The translations under genes were made by a program, and so were the position numbers. From Aeromicrobium sp. Root236 (GTDB lineage: Bacteria; Actinomycetota; Actinomycetes; Propionibacteriales; Nocardioidaceae), in NCBI RefSeq assembly GCF_001428805.1, contig NZ_LMIS01000001.1:806001-870000 (forward strand): a stretch of DNA of 64,000 nucleotides, read 5' to 3'. Below the pieces are notes generated by a model. That model did no database searches and was not told where the DNA came from. It was given only the letters and a program-made list of their open reading frames with translations. Of the stretch, positions 9,172-19,898 are shown in pieces; position 1 is the stretch's first letter, and each line of letters opens with the position of its first letter.

Positions 9172-9822
9172 TCAGCCGGGCCAGACGTCGGCGGCCAGCA
9201 GCTCGCTCAACGGCCGCACGGACGTCCAGCTCTCCTGCTCCAGCATCGGCCGCGGATAGAACTCGGTGACCGGGCCGAGGCACAGGATCGCGACCGGCTC
9301 CGCCCCGGCCGGCGCACCGATCAGCTCGGCCACGTCGGCCGGTACGAACAGCGACACCCACCCCATGCCGAGACCTTCGGCACGGGCGGCGAGCCACAGG
9401 TTCTGGATCGCGCACGACACCGAAGCCAGGTCCATGTGCGGCATCGTGCGCCGGCCGAAGACGTGTCGCTCGCGGTCGTCGGCCAGAGCGACGACCAGCA
9501 CCTCGGCGCAGTCGAGGATGCCTTGCACCTTGAGGCGCATGAACTCGTCCGCGCGCTCCCCCATCGCCTCGGCGGTGTGCCGGCGCTCGACCTCGACGTG
9601 GTCGTGGAGCGCCTGACGCAACGCAGGATCGGTGACACGGACGATGCGCCACGGCTGCATCAGTCCGACGCTCGGGGCCTGGTGCGCGGCGCCGAGCAGG
9701 CGGGCGAGGACGCCCTCGTCGACCACGCCTCCGGCGAAGTGCCGCATGTCGCGCCGCTCGGCGATGACGCGATAGACCGCCTCGCGGTCCTCCTTGGCGT
9801 ACGCGTGATCTGGGGTCGGCAC
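9172..9822 (-). CDS. bluB: BluB-like nitroreductase (5,6-dimethylbenzimidazole synthase)
   Basis: 216 residues, the size of BluB. FMN-binding signatures are ERRDMRHFAGG near the N-terminus, APSVGLMQPWRIVRV, and GMGWVSLFVPADV; PVAILCLGPVTEFY closes the fold. BluB breaks down FMNH2 to make DMB, the lower ligand of vitamin B12, which fits a host that carries a B12-dependent ribonucleotide reductase (nrdJ, 46.5 kb). A plain nitroreductase is the alternative, but the RRDxRHF and GxxQPW blocks favour BluB. Confidence 0.82.
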   Translation of the reverse strand: MPTPDHAYAKEDREAVYRVIAERRDMRHFAGGVVDEGVLARLLGAAHQAPSVGLMQPWRIVRVTDPALRQALHDHVEVERRHTAEAMGERADEFMRLKVQGILDCAEVLVVALADDRERHVFGRRTMPHMDLASVSCAIQNLWLAARAEGLGMGWVSLFVPADVAELIGAPAGAEPVAILCLGPVTEFYPRPMLEQESWTSVRPLSELLAADVWPG

Positions 9823-9948
9823 TCCCCCACGATGTCAGAGGCCTCCGAAGGGTCGTACGCATGGATCCGACCATCGGTGGGTCTCTGTTTCCCGGGCGCA
9901 CACCTAGGGGACACCTCATGGTCGGCATCGCTGGTTAGCGTCTCGCGC

Positions 9949-11229
9949 GTGACCTCACCTGTACGCGCCGTCGCGGCGCTCACGCTCGTCCTCGTCCCCT
10001 CCCTCGTCGCCACACCGGCGTTCGCACACCCGCGGCCCACCGATCACCTCATCAACGTCACCGCCGCGGCCGAGACCCCCGGCGTGTACGACGACGACAC
10101 GGGCAACAACGGCGATGCCGACGACCCCGCGATCTGGGTCAACCATCACGACAAGGCCCGCAGCATCGTGATCGGCACCGCCAAGAACGCCGGCCTCAAC
10201 GTGTACGACCTCAAGGGCAAGCTGCTGCAGAGCATCCAGGCACCCGCAGCGCCCGGGCCCGACGACGAGGCGGGCCGGTTCAACAACGTCGACATCGTGC
10301 ACGACTTTCGGCTCGGCGGACGGAAGGTCGACCTCGCGGTGACGAGCGACCGCGGCCGCGACCAGATCCGTTCGTACCTCATCGACCAGCGCACCGGCCA
10401 TCTCACCGACGTCACAGCCTCGACCGTGCCCCTGGCCTTCTCCGCCGATCAGGCCGAGGTCAACGAGCAGTCCACGGTCTATGGCCTGACCACGTTCACG
10501 CAGCGCGGCACCGCGTACGTCGTCGGCACACGTCGGCACGCCACGGACGTCGGCCTCTTCAAGCTCTCCGCGGTCGGCCGCAAGGTCACGTACACCAAGG
10601 TCGACACGCTCGACTTCCCATCGACGTTCCGGCTGCCGAACGGCAGCACCTGGTCACCGTGCGAGGAGCCCGGCGAGGGCCCGCAGCTCGAGGGCCTCGT
10701 GGTCGATGCGGCAGCCAACACGCTGTATGCCGCGCAGGAGGACGTCGGCCTGTGGCGGGTCAAGGTCGGGCACGGCCGGTTCCAGGGCAAGCCGCGCAGC
10801 GTCGAGCGTACGAAGGAGTTCGGCGTCCCGGCGACGTACGACGAGCAGAGCGAGGAGTGCGCGCCGTCGGGTGCCGATCCAGGCTTCGGCGGGCGGATCG
10901 CCGCCGACACCGAGGGGCTCACGATCTACGAGACCGGCAGGCGGAGCGGCACGCTGCTGGTGTCGAGCCAGGGCGACAACACCTTCTACTCGTACGATCG
11001 GCGGACCCTCCGGCCGCTCAAGCACTTCGCGATCGTCGACGGGCCCGCCGCCGATGGCTCGCAGGACTGCGACGGCGCCGACACGGTCAGCACTCCCCTG
11101 CCCGGCTATCCCCACGGCCTGCTCGTCGTGCAGGACGGCGACAACACGCCGGTCGAGCTCGGCAGCGACGGTGAGCCGCGGGTCAACACCAACTTCAAGC
11201 TCCTCGACGCGAAGATCCTGACGCACTGA
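9949..11229 (+). CDS. Secreted beta-propeller phytase
   Basis: 426 residues from GTG 9949, which begins a signal peptide (VTSPVRAVAALTLVLVPSL). The mature protein matches 3-phytases of the beta-propeller class: DADDPAIWVNHHDKARS, GTAKNAGLNVYDLKGK, GRFNNVDIVHDF, SDRGRDQIRSY, EGPQLEGLVVD, DTEGLTIY and SSQGDNTFYSYDR. These enzymes use calcium-filled sites to remove phosphate from inositol hexakisphosphate outside the cell. The open frame extends far upstream but that part is antisense to the bluB-like gene. A second, unrelated inositol-phosphate phosphatase lies at 16.4 kb. Confidence 0.93.
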   Translation: MTSPVRAVAALTLVLVPSLVATPAFAHPRPTDHLINVTAAAETPGVYDDDTGNNGDADDPAIWVNHHDKARSIVIGTAKNAGLNVYDLKGKLLQSIQAPAAPGPDDEAGRFNNVDIVHDFRLGGRKVDLAVTSDRGRDQIRSYLIDQRTGHLTDVTASTVPLAFSADQAEVNEQSTVYGLTTFTQRGTAYVVGTRRHATDVGLFKLSAVGRKVTYTKVDTLDFPSTFRLPNGSTWSPCEEPGEGPQLEGLVVDAAANTLYAAQEDVGLWRVKVGHGRFQGKPRSVERTKEFGVPATYDEQSEECAPSGADPGFGGRIAADTEGLTIYETGRRSGTLLVSSQGDNTFYSYDRRTLRPLKHFAIVDGPAADGSQDCDGADTVSTPLPGYPHGLLVVQDGDNTPVELGSDGEPRVNTNFKLLDAKILTH

Positions 11230-11312
11230 CGCCTCGCCACGCTCAAATGCCGGTCCGAGGGCATACGCCGAGGGTCCGTGGACGGGTGGCCCCATGACCG
11301 CAAGTTGGAGGG

Positions 11313-13922
11313 GTGAGCGACAATGGAGGGATGCCCACGTCCACGGATCTGCGCCGGCTCCTGCGCTTCCCCGTGGAGTTCGTGGCACGTGAGGATCCGG
11401 CCGATTCGCGCTTCGTGTTCCACGCCCCGGACGGTGACCACGAGGCCACGGCCAACGAGTCGATCGGCGCGCTGAGCCAGGGCATCCGTGTCATGTCGGC
11501 GGATCCGTCCGTACGTGCCTGGGCGACGCCGGCGATCCTGGCCCTGCGCATCATGGCCCGCGGCGCTCTCGGATCTCCGGACGCCACCGAGCTCAACCAG
11601 CTCCAGAGCGCGGCCTCGGCCATCGGGCCCAACGCCGGCGCCGGCCAGACGACGATCAACGCGTTCCTCAAGGCCCTCGCCGTCGACGCGCCCGCTGCCG
11701 CATCGACGCCCCAGCGTCAGCCGTACGTGTCACCGCACGCCAAGCAGCCGCGCCAGCGCGAGACCACGTTCTCGTGGACGCTCATGGTGTCGTTCCTCGA
11801 GCAGCCCACGCCGACCCAGGCCGCTGTCGTACGCCTGCGGGTGCAGCCGCGATCGGGCTCGTGGGCCGCGTTCGACGCCGGCGACATGTTCGGCGGCACC
11901 GCGTCCCACCCGCTCGCGCAGGACGCCAAGGAGCCGACCGCGGCGATGCTGCGCCGGCTCGAGCCGTGGTGGTCCCCGGCCGAACGGTTGCGCGACCCGC
12001 ACACCCGGGGCGCCGCGACTGTCAGCCCCGACGAGCTGGCCCGCCTCGGCGACCGTGCGCTGGCACCCACCCTGATGGCCAACCGCATCGAGATCCGCTG
12101 GCCACCCGAGCTCGTACGCGAGCTGTCGACGTCTGCTGTCGTACGCCGTGACGAGACGCCGCGATCGGATCGTCCGTCGGCGTTCACGCAGGGTCAGCTG
12201 TTCTCGTTCGACTGGCAGGTCGCGCTCGGCGACGACGTGCTGTCGGCGGCCGAGCTCGACCAGCTCGCCCAGTCGCAGACCGGCTTGCTGCGCCTGCGCG
12301 ATCGCTGGGTCTTCGTCGACAAGTCGCGCCTGCAGCGCGTGCTGGAGCGGCGCACGCGCGAGATCTCTCCGCTCGAGGCCTTGAGGGCCACCGTGACCGG
12401 CGAGCTCGAGATCGACGGCCGGATGACCGAGGTCGACACGGTCGGCTGGCTCGAGGACGTACGCAAGCGGCTCGCCGTGCAGGACCGCGACATCGCGCCG
12501 GCGGTGCAGCCGGACGGGCTCGAGGGCACGCTGCGCGACTACCAGCTGCAGGGCCTGCGGTGGATGACGCAGCTCGTCGACCTGGGGCTCGGCGGCATCC
12601 TGGCCGACGACATGGGCCTCGGCAAGACCGTCATGTTGATCGCCCTGCACCTGCAGCGCACCGCGATCTCGTCGTCCCCGACGCTCGTCGTGTGCCCCGC
12701 CTCCGTGCTCGGCAACTGGGAGCGCGAGATCAAGCGCTTCGCGCCGGGCGTCAACGTCCGCCGCTATCATGGGCCCAAGCGGCGACTCGACGGCGTGACC
12801 GACGGCTTCCTCGTCACGACGTACGCCACGATGCGCTCCGACGCGATCGAGCTGTCCGAGCACCAGCCGGGCTGGGGCCTGGTCGTCGCCGACGAGGCGC
12901 AGAACATCAAGAACCCGCACGCGCGCACCGCCCAGGCCATCCGCGGCATCCCGGCCAAGGCGCGTCTGGCGCTGACCGGCACCCCGGTCGAGAACAACCT
13001 CGGCGAGCTCTGGGCGATCCTCGACTGGACCACGCCGGGGCTCCTGGGCACCTACCAACAGTTCCGCAACACCTGGTCGCGCGCCATCGAGTCGCGCCGC
13101 GACTCCGGCAAGGCGACCGGGCTGTCGCAGCTCATCCGGCCGTTCGTGCTGCGCCGCCGCAAGTCCGATCCCGGCATCGCGCCCGAGCTGCCGCCCAAGA
13201 TCGAGACCGACCACCGCATCAACCTCACGCGTGAGCAGGTCGGGCTCTACGAGGCGGTCGTCCGCAGCACGATGGCGCAGATCGAGAACGCCCAGGGCAT
13301 CCAGCGCCGCGGCCTCGTGGTCAAGCTGCTGACCCAGCTCAAGCAGATCTGCAACCACCCCGCGCAGTTCCTCCGCGAGCCCGACGGCCGCATCACCGGG
13401 CGTTCTGGCAAGCTCGGCGTGTTCGACGAGCTGGTCGAGGAGATCGTCGCCGAGGACGGCGCGACGCTGGTGTTCACGCAGTACGCCCAGATGGGCCGGC
13501 TGTTGACGCGCCACCTCGAGGAGAAGAAGATCGGCCACCAGTTCCTGCACGGCGCCACGACCGTACGCGCGCGGGAGAAGATGGTGCACCGGTTCCAGGG
13601 CGGCGAGATCCCGGTGTTCGTGCTGTCGCTCAAGGCGGCCGGTGTCGGCCTCAACCTCACCAAGGCCGACCACGTCATTCACTACGACCGCTGGTGGAAC
13701 CCCGCGGTCGAGGACCAGGCCACCGACCGCGCGCACCGCATCGGGCAGACCAAGAACGTCCAGGTGCACCGCCTGATCAGCGAAGGCACGATCGAGGAGT
13801 CGATCGCCGAGCTCATCCGGTCCAAGCGCTCACTCGCCGATGCCGTCGTCAACGGCGGCGAGGGTGCGCTCACCGAGCTCTCCGACGCCGCGCTGGCCGA
13901 CCTCGTACGCCTGCGCAAGTAG
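11313..13922 (+). CDS. SNF2-family DNA helicase/ATPase
   Basis: 869 residues from GTG 11313; ATG 11331 is an equal alternative, since both have a GGAGG too close to the start. An N-terminal 400-residue region precedes the motor. Motor motifs: I DDMGLGKT (about 432), II DEAQNIKN (about 526), III ALTGTPVENNLGELW, then LRRRKSD, HQFLHGAT, V KAAGVGLNLTKADHVI and VI TDRAHRIGQT. It is a double-stranded DNA translocase of the bacterial SNF2 type, not a strand-separating helicase; its cellular role is unclear. No nuclease or SWIM-domain partner is adjacent. A repeat-derived hairpin follows the stop directly. Confidence 0.92.
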   Translation: MSDNGGMPTSTDLRRLLRFPVEFVAREDPADSRFVFHAPDGDHEATANESIGALSQGIRVMSADPSVRAWATPAILALRIMARGALGSPDATELNQLQSAASAIGPNAGAGQTTINAFLKALAVDAPAAASTPQRQPYVSPHAKQPRQRETTFSWTLMVSFLEQPTPTQAAVVRLRVQPRSGSWAAFDAGDMFGGTASHPLAQDAKEPTAAMLRRLEPWWSPAERLRDPHTRGAATVSPDELARLGDRALAPTLMANRIEIRWPPELVRELSTSAVVRRDETPRSDRPSAFTQGQLFSFDWQVALGDDVLSAAELDQLAQSQTGLLRLRDRWVFVDKSRLQRVLERRTREISPLEALRATVTGELEIDGRMTEVDTVGWLEDVRKRLAVQDRDIAPAVQPDGLEGTLRDYQLQGLRWMTQLVDLGLGGILADDMGLGKTVMLIALHLQRTAISSSPTLVVCPASVLGNWEREIKRFAPGVNVRRYHGPKRRLDGVTDGFLVTTYATMRSDAIELSEHQPGWGLVVADEAQNIKNPHARTAQAIRGIPAKARLALTGTPVENNLGELWAILDWTTPGLLGTYQQFRNTWSRAIESRRDSGKATGLSQLIRPFVLRRRKSDPGIAPELPPKIETDHRINLTREQVGLYEAVVRSTMAQIENAQGIQRRGLVVKLLTQLKQICNHPAQFLREPDGRITGRSGKLGVFDELVEEIVAEDGATLVFTQYAQMGRLLTRHLEEKKIGHQFLHGATTVRAREKMVHRFQGGEIPVFVLSLKAAGVGLNLTKADHVIHYDRWWNPAVEDQATDRAHRIGQTKNVQVHRLISEGTIEESIAELIRSKRSLADAVVNGGEGALTELSDAALADLVRLRK

Positions 13923-13924
13923 GA

Positions 13925-13969
13925 CTTTCGACGGGCTCAAGGAGGATCGCCCCTTGAGCCCGTCGAAAG
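13925..13969. terminator. Repeat-derived bidirectional terminator hairpin
   Basis: An 18-bp perfect stem (CTTTCGACGGGCTCAAGG) with a 9-base loop, three bases after the SNF2 stop and facing the convergent adhesin gene. It is a paired copy of the dispersed TTTCGACAGGCTCAA repeat found elsewhere in the window. Confidence 0.8.
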
Positions 13970-13979
13970 CGGGTCCGGG

Positions 13980-15926
13980 TCAGGCCCGCGCATCTCCTCG
14001 GCGGCGGATCAGGGCGATCCCCGCGGCGCTCGTGGCGCCGGCGATCAGCAGCATCCACGGCGAGACCGGCGAGCCGGTGTCGGGCAGCGCCTGGTCACCG
14101 TCGTCGGAGGTGTCGCCGTCGCCTTCGTCCCCGCCACCGTCGTCACAGGCGGTCACGTGGATCGTGACGGTGGCGACGTTCGACACCAGACCTGCGCTCT
14201 CGAAGGTGTAGGTGAAGGTGTCGTCGCCGACGAAGTCGTCGTCCGGGTCATAGACGAGCGAACCGACGGGGTCGTCGGCCGCGGTGAGCGTCCCGTGCCC
14301 GGTGGGCGCGACGATCGACGGCACCGACAGTGCTGGATCCACGCCGACATCGTTGCCGAGCGTGAGGAGCTGGACGTCCTCGCACTGCGGCACGGTGAGC
14401 TCGTCGTCCACCGCGACGGGTGTGACGGTGATCGTCACGGTCGCCTCGTTGCTGTCGAGCTCGGCGCTCTCGAACGAGTAGGAGAACGTGTCGACCCCGA
14501 CGAACCCGGCGTCGGGCAGGTAGGTGAAGCTGCCGTCCGAGCTCAGAGTCAGCGTCCCGTTGTCGACGTCGTCCGTCAGGTTCGGGTTCGCACCGTCACT
14601 CGGGGTGTCGTCGCCGAAGATGCCGGGCGCGTCGACGGTCAGCAACGTCTCCGCGGGGGTCTCGTACGCATCGTTGCTCGCGACCGGCCTGACCTGGATC
14701 GTCACCGTCGCGACGTCGCTGAGCGTCGTCACCGGATCGGTGAGGCGGTACGTGAACGAGTCGATGCCGACGAAGTCCGTCGTGGGGTTGTAGTCGAACG
14801 AGCCGTCCGCGTGCAGGTCGAGCGTGCCGTGTGCGACGTCGTTGACCACGGCGAGCGTGCCGGTCCCGGTGTCGTTGCCCATGACGCCCGGAGCTGCGGC
14901 GTGGAGATGGGTGTTCGCGTTGACCCAGTAGTCGTTGTCCTCGGCCACCGGCGGGTCGCCGACGATGATCGTGACCGTGGCCGTGTTGCTGTAGGGACCG
15001 AACGGCAGCGGTCGGAACCGGTAGGTGAACGTGTCGATTCCGACGAAGCCGGGATCGGGGGTGTAGGTGAATCCACCGGACGGCAGCAGGCCCGGCTGGG
15101 CCAGGGTGCCGTGGTCGACGTCGTTGGTCACCGCGAACCCGAAGTACGCGACGTCGCTGTCGTTCGACGACACGCCAGGGATGCTCACGACGAGCGGGGT
15201 GTCCGGCGCCGTGACGTAGTCGTCGTTGGTGGCGATGTAGCTGCCGTTGCCGACGACGATCGTGACGGTCGCGGTGTTGCTCTCGCCGTCATCGGTGGCA
15301 TACCGGTACTCGAACGTGTCGTTGCCGGTGTAGCCGACCTCCGGCACGTACTGGAAGCCGCCGTCACCGTTGAGATCGAGCGTTCCGTGGTCGACGTTGT
15401 TCATGAGCACGATCGAGTTGGGGGTCTGGTCGCCACCGGCGGTCGGCACGTCGTTGCGGTAGACCCCGAACGGCCCTGGCCTGATGAGGCCGACATTGCT
15501 GGGGAATGCGCCGGTGTTGGTGACGACGGCGAACAGGTCGTCGTTGGCTACCGGAGCGGCCAGCAGCGCTGCGAGCTTGGCGACCATGCCCTTGGCCGGC
15601 GCGTCGGGCCGCGGGGCGGGCACATCCGTCGCCGGGTCACTCGGCTCGGCCGTCGGGCCGTCGCTCGGCGTCGGCCCGTCGGTGGGATCGTCGCTCGGCT
15701 CGGGTGACTCCGGCGTGGGCGTCGTCTCGGTGGGTTCCGGCGTGGGCGTCGTCTCGGTGGGAGTTGGTGCCGGATCGGTCGGCTGCTCCGTGGGTTCGGG
15801 CGTCTGGGCCGAGGTCGGTGTCTCGGGCGTCCCGCCACCGGTGTCGTCGTCGGCGTGAGCCGCCGCGAACGTGAGGGACAGGATGACTGCAAGGAGCAGG
15901 GCGAGTAGCCCCCGAGCTGCGCGCAT
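13980..15926 (-). CDS. LPXTG-anchored surface protein with five Ig-like/cadherin-like repeats
   Basis: 648 residues. Signal peptide (MRAARGLLALLLAVILSLTF), then a Thr/Pro/Glu stalk with repeated TPTPEPTETT-like units (about 30-110). Five beta-sandwich repeats of 90-100 residues follow, each with the pattern NDD..., DVDHGTL, (F/V)xYxPxxxFVGxDTFxY, and SNxATVTI. These belong to the bacterial Ig-like/VCBS-type group common in adhesins. The end has a Cys/Asp/Gly-rich spacer, LPDTG (about 614), a hydrophobic helix and RRRGDARA, a complete sortase signal. No sortase gene lies in the window. Likely a wall-anchored adhesion or structural protein. Confidence 0.9.
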   Translation of the reverse strand: MRAARGLLALLLAVILSLTFAAAHADDDTGGGTPETPTSAQTPEPTEQPTDPAPTPTETTPTPEPTETTPTPESPEPSDDPTDGPTPSDGPTAEPSDPATDVPAPRPDAPAKGMVAKLAALLAAPVANDDLFAVVTNTGAFPSNVGLIRPGPFGVYRNDVPTAGGDQTPNSIVLMNNVDHGTLDLNGDGGFQYVPEVGYTGNDTFEYRYATDDGESNTATVTIVVGNGSYIATNDDYVTAPDTPLVVSIPGVSSNDSDVAYFGFAVTNDVDHGTLAQPGLLPSGGFTYTPDPGFVGIDTFTYRFRPLPFGPYSNTATVTIIVGDPPVAEDNDYWVNANTHLHAAAPGVMGNDTGTGTLAVVNDVAHGTLDLHADGSFDYNPTTDFVGIDSFTYRLTDPVTTLSDVATVTIQVRPVASNDAYETPAETLLTVDAPGIFGDDTPSDGANPNLTDDVDNGTLTLSSDGSFTYLPDAGFVGVDTFSYSFESAELDSNEATVTITVTPVAVDDELTVPQCEDVQLLTLGNDVGVDPALSVPSIVAPTGHGTLTAADDPVGSLVYDPDDDFVGDDTFTYTFESAGLVSNVATVTIHVTACDDGGGDEGDGDTSDDGDQALPDTGSPVSPWMLLIAGATSAAGIALIRRRGDARA

Positions 15927-16024
15927 GGTGTGACTTTCCTCCGGGACCCCCTCCCGGCAGCCACCCTACGGGCGAATCGCGCGAGGTGTGAGCGATTCGC
16001 CACAAGATGTCTGATCGACTGTCT

Positions 16025-16357
16025 TCATCCCTGCCCGACCGCCAGGTGGACCTCGGCGTAGAGGTCGTTGGCCAGGTTGAGGTCGTCGTCGACCTCGAAC
16101 GTGGTGTCCAACAGCTTGATCACCCACACCCGTGACAGGTCGAACGATCGCCAGGCCGGAACGTCGAGGCCCGACGACGAGAAGCCCGACACCTGGACGG
16201 CATGGAGCGACAGCGCGCCGGTCGACGCCGTGAACACGACGTGCGGGTTGATGACTCGCGGCCCACGCGACTGGGGCCCCATGACGTACCGGATCTCCAG
16301 CTGCCTGCGGTGCTCGATCGCGTACGCGAGCCGCTCGTCGATGATCACGTCGGACAC
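16025..16357 (-). CDS. Small WYL-like domain protein
   Basis: 110 residues from GTG 16357, five bases after the stop of the phosphatase gene. VIIDERLAYAIEHRRQLEIRYVM...RVINPHVVF, later SLHAVQVSG and WRSFDLSRVWVIKLLD, follows the order of a WYL-like ligand-binding fold, but without a DNA-binding domain. A start nine bases downstream (GTG) is equally possible. WYL domains sense ligands or nucleic acid in regulators and some defence proteins; here no more can be said. Probably cotranscribed with the phosphatase. Confidence 0.65.
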   Translation of the reverse strand: MSDVIIDERLAYAIEHRRQLEIRYVMGPQSRGPRVINPHVVFTASTGALSLHAVQVSGFSSSGLDVPAWRSFDLSRVWVIKLLDTTFEVDDDLNLANDLYAEVHLAVGQG

Positions 16358-16362
16358 GATGA

Positions 16363-17619
16363 TCAGCCGAGGCAGGTCTTGAGCATGTGGACGCCGTAGA
16401 AGTACGGGTCGAGGCTCGACGGCTTGCAGGAGGCGGCGAGGCGTACCGGCTGCTCGTTGTAGCGCAGCGTGACCAGCACGCCGCCGTTCGCGGGGTTGCG
16501 ATAGGCCGCCCACTCGACGTTGCCCGCCATGCGGCCGGCGACGTAGCCGCGCCACGAGTTGTTGGCGTACGAGTACGGGCTGCTCGCCGACGCCTGCTTG
16601 GTGCTGCCCGGCAGGCGGGTCAGCGCGGCGAACGGCATCGTCGTCTCGCCGTGCGCCAGGCGGAACACCGCGGCGTTCTTGCCCCCGGCGAGGCGCTTGT
16701 CGAGCTCGCTGAAGAAGTCCGTGAGCACCGGTCGCGCCTGCCGGTACGAGCTGGTCTCGCCCTTGACCCCGGGGCCGTAGCGGTAGAAGTTCTGCGCGTC
16801 CTTGGCGTAGCCGAGCAGCCGTGCGTCGGCCAGCGGCACGTAGCGGCTGAACGTCACCGTGGTGTCGTCTTGCATGCCCGGCGCGAGCGCGTACATCCCG
16901 TAGATGTCGAGCGCCTTGCCCACCGGGTCGCTGAGGCTGTTGACGTACGACGACCTGTAGAGCCGGCTGAGGACGTGCTTGGCGGCCGCACGTACGTCCG
17001 ACCGTCGCAGCACGCTGGCGATCGCGGCGTTGCCCGTGCGTGTCGCGCCGTCCTCGATGCGCATGTGGTCGTCGACGGTGCGCGGCTGGAAGTCGAGGCC
17101 CGGGACGCCCGCCCGCAGGCCGCTGAGCAACGACGAGGCGCTCTGCTTGGTGCGATAGACGCTGGTGGTCCGGAACACGATGTCGTCGCCGTCGGCAGCG
17201 GCCTTGGTGAGGAACGCGTGATAGCTCGCCGCCGTGCGCCGGCCGATCCCGATCCACTCCTTGCGGCCGATCGCGCTGAGGTTGCCGTAGCCGATCGTGA
17301 TCTCGGCGGCCCGGAACTTCCTGAGGTCGTCGTCGAACAGCTTGCCGGGTGTCGTCAGCTTGCCCTGGCGCGCCGCCGCGTTCCACACCGCGAGGGCGCG
17401 GTTCTCGCTGTCGGCGGTCGTCTGGCTGCGCGATCCGTGCCGTCCGACGTTCTCGAGGAACACGAGCTCGTAGCCCGCCGGCGGGGCCTTGACCGACGTG
17501 GTCGCCGGGTCGCCGTACGGCGTCTGGTTGGCGTAGTAGTGCGCGTTGCTGACGATGTCAGCCTCGGCCGGCCCGATCAGGGCAGCCAGCGACACGATGA
17601 CGCTGATGAGCTTGAGCAT
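16363..17619 (-). CDS. Secreted histidine phosphatase, multiple inositol-polyphosphate phosphatase type
   Basis: 418 residues with a signal peptide (MLKLISVIVSLAALIGPAEA). The branch-2 histidine phosphatase motif appears as ENVGRHGSRSQT near residue 60 (RHGxR core, with Ser where phytases often have Pro). The C-terminal proton donor region reads RLAHGETTMPF, an HGE in place of HAE/HD, as in MINPP-like enzymes. Role: removal of phosphate from inositol phosphates or similar esters outside the cell. Together with the beta-propeller phytase it suggests exploitation of phytate. Precedes a small WYL-like gene. Confidence 0.82.
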   Translation of the reverse strand: MLKLISVIVSLAALIGPAEADIVSNAHYYANQTPYGDPATTSVKAPPAGYELVFLENVGRHGSRSQTTADSENRALAVWNAAARQGKLTTPGKLFDDDLRKFRAAEITIGYGNLSAIGRKEWIGIGRRTAASYHAFLTKAAADGDDIVFRTTSVYRTKQSASSLLSGLRAGVPGLDFQPRTVDDHMRIEDGATRTGNAAIASVLRRSDVRAAAKHVLSRLYRSSYVNSLSDPVGKALDIYGMYALAPGMQDDTTVTFSRYVPLADARLLGYAKDAQNFYRYGPGVKGETSSYRQARPVLTDFFSELDKRLAGGKNAAVFRLAHGETTMPFAALTRLPGSTKQASASSPYSYANNSWRGYVAGRMAGNVEWAAYRNPANGGVLVTLRYNEQPVRLAASCKPSSLDPYFYGVHMLKTCLG

Positions 17620-17669
17620 GGTCCCCCAGGGTCGGTGGCGCTGCTCAGTCTAGGCGGCGTTCGGTCCGC

Positions 17670-17861
17670 TCAGGCGGGCTTCGGCGGGTCGTTGTACATG
17701 TTCATGACCTTCTCCTCGACCTTGGAGACCGCCTCGCGTACCTGAGGGCTGCCGGCGTACTTCTCGTACGCCCGACGGATCTCCTCGTAGCGTTCCCGCC
17801 CCGCCTTGGCGCCCAGCACATATCCCGCCGCGAACGCTCCTGCCACCATCAGCTTGCTCAT
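17670..17861 (-). CDS. Small YtxH-like protein
   Basis: 63 residues: MSKLMVAGAFAAGYVLGAKAGRERYEEI is a short glycine-patterned membrane helix, followed by an amphipathic helix (RRAYEKYAGSPQVREAVSKV). This layout is common to small actinobacterial membrane-associated proteins of the YtxH/DUF type. No enzymatic motif. It could be involved in envelope stress, by analogy only. Confidence 0.75.
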   Translation of the reverse strand: MSKLMVAGAFAAGYVLGAKAGRERYEEIRRAYEKYAGSPQVREAVSKVEEKVMNMYNDPPKPA

Positions 17862-17947
17862 GGCCCCGGCTTACCCAACGAGGCACGCCGCAACCGGACG
17901 AGAGCGACCCCGACCGGCGGCCGGGGTCCCTCTCGCTCATACCTGGG

Positions 17948-18217
17948 TCAGACGCGGGTCGTGCGTCGCCCGGTCACTGCCGAGGCGATCATCACGAGCA
18001 CCGCGGAGACCGCCACCGCGACGATCCATCGCACCCAGTCGATGCCGTCGCTGCCGTCGCCGCCGAAGGCGCTGTAGATCCCCCAACCGATGAGCACACC
18101 GCCGATGCCGCACAAGACGGTCAGCCAGATCGGGATGTTGTCCTTGTCACCGGGAGCGACCAGCTTGCCGAGCGCACCGATGATGATGCCCGCAATGATG
18201 ACGCCGATGATCTCCAT
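17948..18217 (-). CDS. GlsB/YeaQ/YmgE-family stress membrane protein
   Basis: 89 residues, start fixed by AAAGAGGAACCC before the ATG at 18217. It has three transmembrane helices: a glycine-rich first helix (IIGVIIAGIIIGALGKLVAPG), a second with GIGGVLIGWGIYSAF, and a third (WIVAVAVSAVLVMIAS). The GALGKLVAPG and GIGG(V)LIG blocks are typical of transglycosylase-associated/YeaQ proteins, which are induced by stress but have no defined reaction. Confidence 0.85.
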   Translation of the reverse strand: MEIIGVIIAGIIIGALGKLVAPGDKDNIPIWLTVLCGIGGVLIGWGIYSAFGGDGSDGIDWVRWIVAVAVSAVLVMIASAVTGRRTTRV

Positions 18218-18300
18218 GAGGGTTCCTCTTTCGTGTTGCTGGTGTCGCGGCGGGTGCGCCGCAGGACATGGATACCCAGCGACCCACGGATGATGCGCGG

Positions 18301-19827
<1,527 letters not shown>

Positions 19828-19898
19828 CAGGGCTGATCCTCCTGCTCCGGGTCGACGAGAGATGTCCCATGACGGTACGACGTGCAGGTCCATTGTCC

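Noticed and set aside
9436-9948. N-terminal 171-residue extension of the phytase frame
   Set aside because: It is antisense to the BluB-like gene; the signal peptide begins at GTG 9949.
11730-13769. 679-codon frame antisense to the SNF2 gene
   Set aside because: Shadow of a GC-rich gene; no recognisable protein and no ribosome site.
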